Positions 7,116 to 13,426 of a DNA stretch of 14,954 nt are shown here, piece by piece. The notes under the pieces were generated by a model. That model did not search any database. It had not been told where the DNA came from and saw only the letters and a list, made by a program, of their open reading frames with translations. The first letter of the stretch is position 1; the number at the start of each line of letters is the position of its first letter. Origin of the DNA: DTU018 sp003444615 (lineage in GTDB: Bacteria > Bacillota > Syntrophomonadia > Syntrophomonadales > Syntrophomonadaceae); assembly GCA_049656905.1 (NCBI GenBank), contig JBASMO010000189.1, positions 1-14,954 of the forward strand. Direction: 5' to 3'. The position numbers and the translations under genes were made by a program.

Positions 7116-7144
7116 TTGACAGACCTTCTACTTTATTATAAACT
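7116..7144 (+). promoter_or_regulatory. Possible second veg promoter P2
   Basis: A second perfect TTGACA lies at 7116-7121. Its -10 is less good: TAAACT after 17 nt or TATAAA after 15 nt. A third TTGAC (7048) lacks a -10. Together they form a row of three TTGAC boxes at 7048, 7075 and 7116. Confidence 0.5.
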
Positions 7145-7177
7145 TATAAGGATTAATGAATTAAAGAAGGTGTTCAT

Positions 7178-7456
7178 GTGAGTTCTCCGAGACTAATATC
7201 AGATATAAGAAAAGACCTGGAATCTTTCGTAGGAAGCAAGATCAGGCTGAAGGCCAACCGGGGACGAAACCGCATAATTGAGAAAGAAGGGATCCTTGAA
7301 TCCATATATCCTAACATATTCGTTGTCAAACTCAACGAACGCAAAGTGGAACGCAGGGTTTCTTATAGTTACGCCGATGTGTTGACCGAAACCGTGGAGC
7401 TGTTTATTTGTGACACACCTGATGCTGAAATAAAAATAGCCGCTGCCAATCAATAA
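7178..7456 (+). CDS. veg: Veg family protein
   Basis: This 92-aa protein matches Veg closely. The N-terminus SDIRKDLESFVGSKIRLKAN and the near-invariant segment RVSYSYADVLTETVEL (about 66-81) are diagnostic. In B. subtilis, Veg is abundantly made and stimulates biofilm matrix gene expression by opposing the repressor SinR; its role in Clostridia is not established. The start is GTG at 7178, 7 nt after AAGAAGG; the overlapping ATG at 7176 is out of frame. Tandem promoters precede it and a strong terminator follows, so it is monocistronic. The order rsmA to veg is conserved in Firmicutes. Confidence 0.95.
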   Translation: MSSPRLISDIRKDLESFVGSKIRLKANRGRNRIIEKEGILESIYPNIFVVKLNERKVERRVSYSYADVLTETVELFICDTPDAEIKIAAANQ

Positions 7457-7480
7457 ATCAATAATACTTTGAACATCCAG

Positions 7481-7514
7481 CTGCATGCCTAAAAACATGC
7501 AGTTTTTCTTTTTT
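7481..7514 (+). terminator. Intrinsic terminator after veg
   Basis: CTGCATG (7481-7487) pairs with CATGCAG (7496-7502), followed by TTTTTCTTTTTT. It lies 25 nt after the veg stop and isolates veg from the next gene. Confidence 0.92.
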
Positions 7515-7585
7515 AAAGCCTGTACATACTTAACTAGCCCCAATAATATACATGAAAACAACAAAAGTAGTGGGGAGGTAATGCT

Positions 7586-8392
7586 ATGGGTCAGGCACTG
7601 TCAATCTGGTCCCCGGTAGTTATTAGTACACTTAATAGGCCATTTCATCTTCAGTCCCATTATAAATGCGCCCTGGATCAACTCTTCCGTTCTATTGAGG
7701 ATCTGAAAATAAAGGTTAAAACTGCTGTGGTCAGAGCCCAGGGATTAGCAGTGGAAGCTATGCTGCGCCTGGATATTCTTTGTTTGGTAGAAGATTTTAA
7801 TGGACAGCTTCATCTGATTAGCCGGGAAGAAACCGTTCGCAACCGCATCCCCTTTGGGGAATTCCAACCAGAGATAGAGCAGGATAGCGACTTGCAATAC
7901 GTATTGCAAATCCAAGATATAGACTGCCAAGGAGAGCTTAAGGAGCAGGAGTTACATCTGGACTACTTCATCGAGTTCATGATCATAGCTACCCAGGAAC
8001 AGATAGTACAGTTATCCGCCGAGGAAAAGGCGGATATACCGCATTCACTCAGTGAAGTGTTAGCACAACTGCAGACTGAGGTAAGCAGAGTTGAGCATGA
8101 AAACCGGGAATTGCGGCGCCGTATCTATTATTACGAACGGGATGTCAGTAGCCTGAAAAAGGGCATCCGAAAGGCAGAAATGCGCAGCAGCCGCCTGCAG
8201 ACCGAGATTAACCGTTATCAGGAGATGGTCCAGCAGATGCAGACAGCACTTCGGGACAAGGACCGCCGCCTGCAGAATCTTGAAAATCCCTATTATTCCC
8301 CCCTTAGACAGCCTATGGAGACAGAATCGACCATGGAGGAAGACCTGGCCCTGGGGGCTCGTATTAAAAGACTATTTCTAAACAACAGCTGA
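7586..8392 (+). CDS. SPOCS/DUF3794-like domain protein with long coiled coil
   Basis: I do not recognise this 268-aa protein by full-length family. Residues about 8-140 are β-rich and read like a SPOCS (DUF3794) module: alternating hydrophobic strands, KVKTAVVRAQGLAVEAML, a second strand pair, then RIPFGEF. This domain occurs in SipL and other spore-envelope proteins of Clostridia. Residues about 154-234 form a strong predicted coiled coil rich in Glu, Arg and Gln. A short tail with YYSPLRQP ends in a basic helix. No signal peptide is visible. The ATG follows GGGAGG with 7 nt spacing. It lies directly upstream of the CgeB-like gene and is probably a spore-envelope structural or scaffold protein. 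A weak -35/-10 pair (TGTACA, TAATAT) occurs about 40-65 nt upstream. Confidence 0.65.
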   Translation: MGQALSIWSPVVISTLNRPFHLQSHYKCALDQLFRSIEDLKIKVKTAVVRAQGLAVEAMLRLDILCLVEDFNGQLHLISREETVRNRIPFGEFQPEIEQDSDLQYVLQIQDIDCQGELKEQELHLDYFIEFMIIATQEQIVQLSAEEKADIPHSLSEVLAQLQTEVSRVEHENRELRRRIYYYERDVSSLKKGIRKAEMRSSRLQTEINRYQEMVQQMQTALRDKDRRLQNLENPYYSPLRQPMETESTMEEDLALGARIKRLFLNNS

Positions 8393-8411
8393 CGGTAACC
8401 AGCGGCAATAG

Positions 8412-8440
8412 AACCTAACCTGCTTTTCATGCATAGTCTA
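8412..8440 (+). promoter_or_regulatory. SigK-type promoter of the CgeB-like gene
   Basis: A -35 element aACc (8412-8415) is followed, 17 nt after the AC, by CATAGTCTA (8432-8440), an exact CATANNNTA. The predicted transcript start near 8447 leaves a leader of about 30 nt before the TTG start. The promoter is embedded in the long dyad at 8418-8470. Confidence 0.65.
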
Positions 8441-8470
8441 ATAAGAGTTATTAGAGCATGAAAAGCAGGT
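8418..8470. promoter_or_regulatory. Very long dyad over promoter and RBS of the CgeB-like gene
   Basis: ACCTGCTTTTCATGC (8418-8432) and GCATGAAAAGCAGGT (8456-8470) form a perfect 15-bp stem. Inside it, TCTAATAA (8437-8444) pairs with TTATTAGA (8448-8455) around a GAG loop, with ATAG bulged on one side. The 3' arm contains part of the Shine-Dalgarno; TTTTT follows at 8475-8479. In read-through RNA from the upstream gene it could terminate transcription or mask the RBS; as DNA it could be an operator at the SigK promoter. Confidence 0.65.
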
Positions 8471-8477
8471 GGTATTT

Positions 8478-9632
8478 TTGAGAATTTTATTTGCCAACAC
8501 CGCTCCCATTGTAAAGTATGGCATCGGGCCGGCTTTAGCTGAGTTGGGACACGAAGTCCGTTATGTTTTTCTGGACCAGGAACCTTCCTTAGAGCCTTTT
8601 ATTGATGAATTCAACCCTGACATAGTCTTTAATGATGGCGGCACCGGACGCATGCCCAAGCTATTCCCGCTGCTGGAACAGCGCGGTATTCCTCATGTTT
8701 ACTGGGCTATAGAAGATCCAGTTTCTTTTGATTTTCTTTCCCTGCCCTTTGCCCAAAAATCAGCCTTGGTTTTTACCCCCTGTTGGGAAAGTCTGGCCGA
8801 TTACCGCCGGCATGGCATCTCAGCTCATCTTTTAATGTTTGCCTGCAACCCCAGCTACCACCGGACAGGTACTCCCGATTCCCGTTTTAATCATGATATT
8901 GTTTTTTCTGGCAACAACTATTCCTACCATCCTGCTCGCCAAAAGGGAATAGCCACGGTTCTGCAGCCTCTAATTGACCATGGTTATGACCTGCAGGTTT
9001 ACGGTAATGAATGGTGGCTGGATCCCAATCAGAGCTATACAATACCTCCCTCTTATTATGGCGGCTATATGGCCAATGAGGATTTGCCAGCCGTCTGTGC
9101 CACCGCGCGTATAATACTGGGACTCCATTCGGTAGATACCTCGCGGACCATGATGAGCATGCGCACCTTTGAAATACTGGGGTGCCAAGGCTTCTATCTT
9201 ACTCAATGGACTCCGGCTATCGAGGAAATGTTTATTAACCATCATCACCTGGTTTGGAGCAAAAGCCCCGAAGAAACCCTGGATTTGGTCAAGTATTACC
9301 TGCAGCATCCCCAACTGCGGCAGAGAATCGCCCGTCAAGGGCAGGCCGAGGTTTACCGGAAACATACCTACCAGCAACGAGTTCGCGAAATAATGCTTTA
9401 CCTGCAGAGTTTGGCCAAACCGTCTGTTCATGTTCAGCCCCAGGTGCCACCCCCTTCACCAGCGCCGGTGCAAGTCCAGGTTTCCCATCCGGTAGCAGTT
9501 CAGCCAAGCCCAGTTCCACCTGCACCCCCCGCCTCTTATCCAGCTGCTCCGCCCCCCCCATCACCAACTCCGCCGCCCTTACGGGGTACAGTGCGCTACA
9601 GCAGGAAGCCAGTACGTATAAAATTATACTGA
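8478..9632 (+). CDS. CgeB-like glycosyltransferase with proline-rich, basic C-terminal tail
   Basis: This is a 384-aa GT-B type protein of the CgeB/glycosyltransferase family 1 group. The N-terminal Rossmann-like half (about 1-150) begins MRILFANTAPIVKYG. The C-terminal half carries GNNYSYHPAR, DLQVYGNEWW, a conserved SMRTFEILGCQGFYLT donor-site motif and EEMF, as in the CgeB family linked to spore-surface maturation. After about residue 312 follows a low-complexity tail of some 70 residues with repeated PPPSP, PVPPAPP and PTPPP. It ends in the arginine/lysine-rich GTVRYSRKPVRIKLY. Start choice: TTG at 8478 follows AGGTGG and begins the β-strand; the GTG at 8469 lies in the Shine-Dalgarno region. 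A SigK-type promoter precedes it. Confidence 0.82.
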   Translation: MRILFANTAPIVKYGIGPALAELGHEVRYVFLDQEPSLEPFIDEFNPDIVFNDGGTGRMPKLFPLLEQRGIPHVYWAIEDPVSFDFLSLPFAQKSALVFTPCWESLADYRRHGISAHLLMFACNPSYHRTGTPDSRFNHDIVFSGNNYSYHPARQKGIATVLQPLIDHGYDLQVYGNEWWLDPNQSYTIPPSYYGGYMANEDLPAVCATARIILGLHSVDTSRTMMSMRTFEILGCQGFYLTQWTPAIEEMFINHHHLVWSKSPEETLDLVKYYLQHPQLRQRIARQGQAEVYRKHTYQQRVREIMLYLQSLAKPSVHVQPQVPPPSPAPVQVQVSHPVAVQPSPVPPAPPASYPAAPPPPSPTPPPLRGTVRYSRKPVRIKLY

Positions 9633-9639
9633 GCACTGA

Positions 9640-9668
9640 CACCAAACCGGAGCGATTATCATAGGCTA
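9640..9668 (+). promoter_or_regulatory. SigK-type promoter of the CxxC protein gene
   Basis: cACc (9640-9643) is followed, 17 nt after the AC, by CATAGGCTA (9660-9668), an exact CATANNNTA. It lies just after the stop of the CgeB-like gene and about 48 nt upstream of the next start. Confidence 0.65.
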
Positions 9669-9715
9669 AATATGGGTATAAAGTAGTGACAGAAAACACA
9701 GAAAGGAGGATATAC

Positions 9716-9997
9716 ATGCAGAGCAGGAATCCTTCCTATAGGCAGGAGAATGTGATTATCCACAATCGCACCCAGCGTTATCAGGCTATTCCCCTGCCTG
9801 TCGGGGAAGAAAGCATTTTTAATGTCAGCACCGCCCGAAAGAGCCGGGTTATTCCTCAGAGCTTATGTCCATCATGTGGAACACGAGTGGCTAAACAGCA
9901 GGTAAAAGCCTGCCCATATTGTGATGCAGAGCTTTGCCCCCAATGTTATCAGAAAGCCCAGGATCGGATGGAGCTAGATGGTGAAGAGGTTGAGTAG
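9716..9997 (+). CDS. Small protein with three CxxC pairs (zinc-ribbon-like)
   Basis: I do not recognise this 93-aa protein. The first 45 residues are polar with no signal peptide. Residues 51-77 hold CPSC, CPYC and CPQC (C51/C54, C66/C69, C74/C77). The first two pairs fit a zinc ribbon; the third may contribute a second site or an alternative partner. The C-terminus is acidic. ATG at 9716 has AAAGGAGG 6 nt upstream; an in-frame GTG at 9686 lacks one. It has its own SigK-type promoter and its own terminator, between two glycosyltransferase genes. It is therefore most likely a late mother-cell protein. A function such as an adaptor or redox/zinc protein of the spore coat is only a guess. Confidence 0.75.
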   Translation: MQSRNPSYRQENVIIHNRTQRYQAIPLPVGEESIFNVSTARKSRVIPQSLCPSCGTRVAKQQVKACPYCDAELCPQCYQKAQDRMELDGEEVE

Positions 9998-10008
9998 CAA
10001 TCTGTTAA

Positions 10009-10043
10009 GGTGAGTCATGGGAGCGGCCTGACTCACCCTTTTT
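10009..10043 (+). terminator. Intrinsic terminator after the CxxC gene
   Basis: GGTGAGTCA (10009-10017) pairs perfectly with TGACTCACC (10029-10037) around an 11-nt loop; C and five T follow. It separates the CxxC gene from the GT-B gene. Confidence 0.88.
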
Positions 10044-10090
10044 GTGATGTTTTACCAATATTTTTCTTCGACAGACAGCAATTGGCAGAT

Positions 10091-10119
10091 CACCCCTAGT
10101 ATGGATACGGCATACGATA
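10091..10119 (+). promoter_or_regulatory. SigK-type promoter of the GT-B/GT-A gene pair
   Basis: cACc (10091-10094) is followed, 17 nt after the AC, by CATACGATA (10111-10119), an exact CATANNNTA. It lies after the terminator at 10009-10043 and about 45 nt before the ATG at 10164, which also argues that the open frame upstream of 10164 is not translated. Confidence 0.65.
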
Positions 10120-10163
10120 ATAAAGCAGTTACAAAATACCTAAATGGTTTAAGGGGGATCTTC

Positions 10164-11576
10164 ATGTCGAGAATTAGTGCCATTCTCTACCCACCTACCC
10201 TGGACTTCAATTATCTGGTGCAAAGACCCCAGCAATTGATGAAGGGTTTCGCCCAGTTAGGGATTCCGGTATTCTTCCTGAACCGACCTGGGCCTTACCA
10301 AGAACAGCCTCCTGGTGTTTCCGAACCTTACCCTAATTTTTATCTGTTTAACCACGTCGACCCTGACCTTCAGAAAAGAGGTATCCGCCCGGTTGTATAT
10401 TACAGTGCTGGTGCCCAGGTTAATGCACTGCACCAGTACAATCCCAGTTTGATTGTTTTTGACAGTGTTGATGAACCTAGCGATGAATTTGAGGCTTGGC
10501 GGCCTTTCTATTTTCAGGCAGTAGCCAGTGCTGATATAGTCATTGCCACTTCCGAAAAGCTGTACTCTATGGCTGCAGGTATGAACCCCAATACCTTTTT
10601 AGTTCCCAACGGTTGTGATTACCAATACTTTTCCCAGGCCAGCCGCAAAAGCTTACCAGTTCCCGACGATATTGCCCATATTCCCAAGCCCATCATAGGC
10701 TATACCGGAGTAATAGCCAGCTGGCTCGATTTAGAACTCATTGATCGAGTAGCGGCAGAATATCCCCAGTGCAGTATTGTGATGATAGGCCCACTTTACA
10801 ATATATCCGATGTGCCCCGGAGGCCTAATATTCACTACTTAGGATTCAAACCCTACGATCAGTTAGCTGCCTATGAACAGGCTTTTGATGTAGGAATTGT
10901 ACCATTCAAACTCACCAGTATGGTGGAATCAGTTAATCCCATCAAAATGTGGGAGTATATGGCGGCCGGGCTTCCCGTTGTAACTACCAACATACCGGAG
11001 GCGGCCAAGTACCCGGATGTTATTATGTGGTCCCAAGACGAGAACCAATTCATTGCCAATATATACCGGGCTTTATATGAGGATAACCCCCAGCTGCGGG
11101 AAATGCGCCTGACTGTGGCCCAAAATAATTCTTGGCTGGTCCGGGCTCAGCAAATCATTGATATAATTGAAACCCATTTTGCTAAAAAGGGAGTTCCGGC
11201 TAAAGCCACACCACTGCCGCCCATTGACACCATTCCTTTGCAGCCAGCCGCTCTTGATTTAGAAGCCACCGCCATTGTTTTTAGTGGCCCCTCATCCCGT
11301 GGCTTTTTCCCGGCCCCACCAGGAGCCCAAGTTCAGCCCCAACCGGAAATAACAGTAAGAGGGGCTCGAGCCATCTCCATAAGCCAGCTTACCCCTACCC
11401 GGCGTTTGCGTGTGGGCCGGGGAATAGCCTTCCGTCTTATTTCCGGTTCAGCAGCTCCCATATATGCTCGCTTGGAAAGCACGGTTATTTCCCGGGGCTC
11501 ACTTCATACCCGCATCAGAACCGGACACCGGCCCTTCCGCTTAAAGACCTATCGCTGCATTAGGGCGGTGGGATAA
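10164..11576 (+). CDS. GT-B glycosyltransferase (TuaH-like) with long basic C-terminal extension
   Basis: This 470-aa protein begins MSRISAILYPPTLDFNYLVQRPQQLM, the entry typical of TuaH-like GT4-type glycosyltransferases. Later segments include IVFDSVDEPS, TFLVPNGCDYQYF, KPIIGYTGVI and the donor-binding EYMAAGLPVVTTNIPE. It probably transfers a sugar from an activated donor; substrate unknown. From about residue 340 a non-catalytic extension of some 130 residues is first proline-rich and then strongly basic and β-prone. It holds two similar segments, RRLRVGRGIAFRL and TRIRTGHRPFRLKTY, the latter resembling the tail of the CgeB-like enzyme. The ATG at 10164 follows AAGGGGGAT. The stop is 1 nt before the next ATG, so the pair is one operon. 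Confidence 0.8.
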   Translation: MSRISAILYPPTLDFNYLVQRPQQLMKGFAQLGIPVFFLNRPGPYQEQPPGVSEPYPNFYLFNHVDPDLQKRGIRPVVYYSAGAQVNALHQYNPSLIVFDSVDEPSDEFEAWRPFYFQAVASADIVIATSEKLYSMAAGMNPNTFLVPNGCDYQYFSQASRKSLPVPDDIAHIPKPIIGYTGVIASWLDLELIDRVAAEYPQCSIVMIGPLYNISDVPRRPNIHYLGFKPYDQLAAYEQAFDVGIVPFKLTSMVESVNPIKMWEYMAAGLPVVTTNIPEAAKYPDVIMWSQDENQFIANIYRALYEDNPQLREMRLTVAQNNSWLVRAQQIIDIIETHFAKKGVPAKATPLPPIDTIPLQPAALDLEATAIVFSGPSSRGFFPAPPGAQVQPQPEITVRGARAISISQLTPTRRLRVGRGIAFRLISGSAAPIYARLESTVISRGSLHTRIRTGHRPFRLKTYRCIRAVG

Positions 11577-11577
11577 T

Positions 11578-12264
11578 ATGAGCCGGGTGATGATAGGCTG
11601 TCCCGTTCGCAACCGAGCCTGGATTTTGCCCGATTATCTCCAGCATTTAAGGGCCCTAAAATATCCCCAGGAGCAGATTGAATACTGTTTTGTTATTAAC
11701 GACTCCCTTGATGAAACCGAAGCCATTCTGACAGCTTTTGCTAGGTGGTTTCCTACACGGCTGCTGTATGACAACAGCAGCCGTCCCGGAGGGTGGGAAA
11801 GAGGTCACTACCAGTTTTCCCGATTAGCTGAACTGCGCAACCTTCTTCTGGAAGAATTTCTTCGATCCCCCTGTGACCATCTCTTTTCTGTGGACAGCGA
11901 TATTTTAGTGTCCCCCGACTGCCTGCAGGCTTTAATGCAGGCTGACCAAGACATAGTATCCGCCTTGGTTTGCAACGGTAGGCAAATCGGAGATGACCAA
12001 TTCTATAATGTTTTCCGGTTAATAGACAACCAGGTGAAACCCATACGGGACTTTCCCCGGGATAGATTATTTCCCGTTGACTGTACCGGTGCAGCCTATC
12101 TAATTAAACGCCGGGTTATATCCGCTGGAGTCAGGTACAACAGCCAATGGGGACCGGAAGATATCGGATTTTGTAAGGAGGCTAAAACACACGGTTTTTC
12201 TATATTTTGCCAGGGAACCGTAGAATGCAGTCACATTATGGAAAACAGTCAGAAATACAGCTAA
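11578..12264 (+). CDS. GT-A fold glycosyltransferase (family 2-like)
   Basis: This is a 228-aa protein with a GT-A nucleotide-sugar fold. The N-terminus MSRVMIGCPVRNRAWILPDYL opens the Rossmann-like half. The metal-binding DXD motif is DSD at residues 106-108 in HLFSVDSDIL. WGPEDIGFCKEA (about 191-202) supplies the acidic acceptor/base region, and CSHIM near the end a conserved histidine. The arrangement resembles Anp1-like or family 2 glycosyltransferases; the donor and acceptor cannot be told. There is no transmembrane segment. It starts 1 nt after the stop of the GT-B gene with a weak GGTGGG upstream, consistent with translational coupling, so it should share the SigK-type promoter at 10091. 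Confidence 0.82.
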   Translation: MSRVMIGCPVRNRAWILPDYLQHLRALKYPQEQIEYCFVINDSLDETEAILTAFARWFPTRLLYDNSSRPGGWERGHYQFSRLAELRNLLLEEFLRSPCDHLFSVDSDILVSPDCLQALMQADQDIVSALVCNGRQIGDDQFYNVFRLIDNQVKPIRDFPRDRLFPVDCTGAAYLIKRRVISAGVRYNSQWGPEDIGFCKEAKTHGFSIFCQGTVECSHIMENSQKYS

Positions 12265-12295
12265 AAAAGTTAGTTTTCATCAGGCTAGAAGCAAT

Positions 12296-12324
12296 CACAT
12301 TTTATTCATTGAGTTCATAGTATA
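12296..12324 (+). promoter_or_regulatory. SigK-type promoter of the second SPOCS-like gene
   Basis: cACa (12296-12299) is followed, 17 nt after the AC, by CATAGTATA (12316-12324), an exact CATANNNTA. It lies between the GT-A gene and the SPOCS-like gene, giving a leader of about 70 nt that contains a GGCCTG/CAGGCC hairpin near 12354-12371. Confidence 0.65.
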
Positions 12325-12400
12325 TCCTAGAAAATCAACCTATAGAGACATAAGGCCTGAAAAGCAGGCCCCTTAGAGAGAAAGAGGAGGGAAAGTAATA

Positions 12401-12961
12401 ATGGCTGAACTGAAGTGTGAATTTCCGGAGGGTTGTAGGCTAGACTTATTCGCCAAAGTCATTAAAGCCAAGTTTACCTCAAAACAAGTCAAGATATTGG
12501 ATACTATGTTTTGCGTCCCTGACGAGCAGGTAGGCGGCAAGATTACTAATGTTGAAGACATTAAGGTCAAGATACTGCAGACATTTGAAGACTTAGCATT
12601 TAATCGGGTTAAAATTTTTATCGACTACGAGGTAATACTATTTGTCCTGGTAGAAGGAGAATACCAGATCATTACGGTTACCGACCGCTATGACCAAACC
12701 ATTGAACTGGATGAATTTGATCCTCCGCTAACCATTGAAGAATTCAGAGCTGAGGTGGAACAGTCGGAGATTATTCTCAAAAACTGGTCTTTCGATTTTG
12801 AAATCAGAGGCAACTGTGAAGACCCCAGTAACCCCTGTAACTTGACCACCCCCATCAGAGGCACCTGTATTGCTTTAAGAGTATTTGTGGATATCATTGA
12901 CAAACTGGGCAAGATGCATGATGTAATTGTCTTTGGTGAACTGGATCCTGAAGTTGACTAA
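12401..12961 (+). CDS. SPOCS/DUF3794-like spore-envelope protein
   Basis: I do not recognise this 186-aa protein with certainty. It is acidic and β-rich, with no signal peptide or membrane segment. Residues about 50-110 (VKILQTFEDLAFNRVKIFID, then EYQIITVTDRYDQTIEL) follow the SPOCS/DUF3794 pattern. They align by eye with the N-terminal part of the coiled-coil protein at 7586. The segment 138-165 contains cysteines in GNCEDPSNPC and GTCIALRVFVDII. The last strand is DVIVFGEL. SPOCS proteins assemble spore coat or exosporium layers in Clostridia. The ATG follows GAGGAGGG. With its own SigK-type promoter and terminator it is likely a monocistronic late-sporulation structural protein. Confidence 0.7.
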   Translation: MAELKCEFPEGCRLDLFAKVIKAKFTSKQVKILDTMFCVPDEQVGGKITNVEDIKVKILQTFEDLAFNRVKIFIDYEVILFVLVEGEYQIITVTDRYDQTIELDEFDPPLTIEEFRAEVEQSEIILKNWSFDFEIRGNCEDPSNPCNLTTPIRGTCIALRVFVDIIDKLGKMHDVIVFGELDPEVD

Positions 12962-12977
12962 TCTATACCCCATACCC

Positions 12978-13004
12978 ATGCCTGGCCTGCCGCCGGGCAT
13001 TTTT
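12978..13004 (+). terminator. Intrinsic terminator after the second SPOCS-like gene
   Basis: ATGCCTGGC (12978-12986) pairs with GCCGGGCAT (12992-13000), one G-U included, around a 5-nt loop; five T follow. Confidence 0.85.
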
Positions 13005-13032
13005 CTTAGTCTGGAGGGGGAGGTGACCATGG

Positions 13033-13266
13033 TTGAACCAGAACGCCGTCAGCCAAATCCGGGTAAGCCGCCAGCAGAAAAACCTGATGCGGTCCCAACT
13101 GGAAGAAATACTCCGGGTACATCAACAGCTGGACAGCCGTATCAGTGATTACCAGCAGCAAACCGAATATCCCGAATACAATCGCTTCTGGCAGGAAATG
13201 AAAGAACGTAACCAGGAAAACATTCAGGTGGTATCCCGCTACATGGTAATGAAATGCAACCGCTGA
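13033..13266 (+). CDS. Small Gln/Glu/Arg-rich helical protein, unknown function
   Basis: This is a 77-aa protein with no recognised family. It is rich in Gln, Arg, Glu and Ser and is predicted helical through LMRSQLEEILRVHQQLDSRI and EYNRFWQEMKERNQENIQVV. It ends in MVMKCNR with a single cysteine. Start choice: TTG at 13033 lies 9 nt after GGAGG (13019-13023). The ATG at 13029 in the next frame is nearer but gives a 39-codon, Pro-rich frame that looks non-coding. The upstream terminator ends at 13004, so it needs a promoter I cannot identify or relies on read-through. Its place between spore-envelope genes suggests, but does not show, a sporulation role. Confidence 0.55.
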   Translation: MNQNAVSQIRVSRQQKNLMRSQLEEILRVHQQLDSRISDYQQQTEYPEYNRFWQEMKERNQENIQVVSRYMVMKCNR

Positions 13267-13276
13267 ATATAGCCCG

Positions 13277-13295
13277 GGTCAGCAGTTAGCTGACC
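13277..13295 (+). terminator. Hairpin after the small helical protein gene
   Basis: GGTCAGC (13277-13283) pairs with GCTGACC (13289-13295) around a 5-nt loop, 10 nt after the stop. There is no T-run, so termination is doubtful; it may protect the 3' end. Confidence 0.35.
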
Positions 13296-13306
13296 AGCAG
13301 ATTAAA

Positions 13307-13389
13307 GACGCAGATAAACGCAGATTTATTATGATAACGCCGCAAGTAACAAAAAAATCCATCATAGAAAATCTGCGTAAATCAGCGTC
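13307..13389. repeat. Imperfect long inverted repeat, MITE-like
   Basis: The 21-nt arm at 13307-13327 (GACGCAGATAAACGCAGAT...) matches the reverse complement of 13369-13389 with only three mismatches. A further short match (ATGAT/ATCAT) lies inside. The left arm itself contains ACGCAGAT-type units twice. Short ACGCAGAT/ATCTGCGT repeats of this kind are known as dispersed elements in diverse bacteria, so a small non-autonomous element is likely. It sits between a hairpin and the patatin gene and supplies the patatin gene's upstream DNA. Confidence 0.6.
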
Positions 13390-13426
13390 AAATATTATTT
13401 TAGTCAGGAATCAGGAGGGGGCGGGG

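Noticed and set aside
7525..7533. SigK- or SigE-type -10 (CATACTTAA) before the coiled-coil SPOCS gene
   Set aside because: It departs from CATANNNTA at the T and has no AC or SigE -35 at proper spacing.
9254..9717. Long frames on both strands across the end of the CgeB-like gene
   Set aside because: They are explained by the C-rich proline-coding repeat; no ribosome-binding sites and unnatural composition.
10044..10163. Upstream extension of the GT-B gene by 40 codons
   Set aside because: It begins directly after an intrinsic terminator and runs over a SigK-type promoter; ATG at 10164 has a Shine-Dalgarno and the family N-terminus.
12927..13148. 73-aa frame overlapping the SPOCS-like gene end and the small helical protein
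   Set aside because: It crosses a strong terminator, overlaps two better frames, and its composition is Pro/Gly-rich without family features.
13331..13426. Upstream extension of the patatin gene
   Set aside because: It lies in the inverted repeat, lacks a ribosome-binding site and is not patatin-like; ATG at 13427 is well supported.
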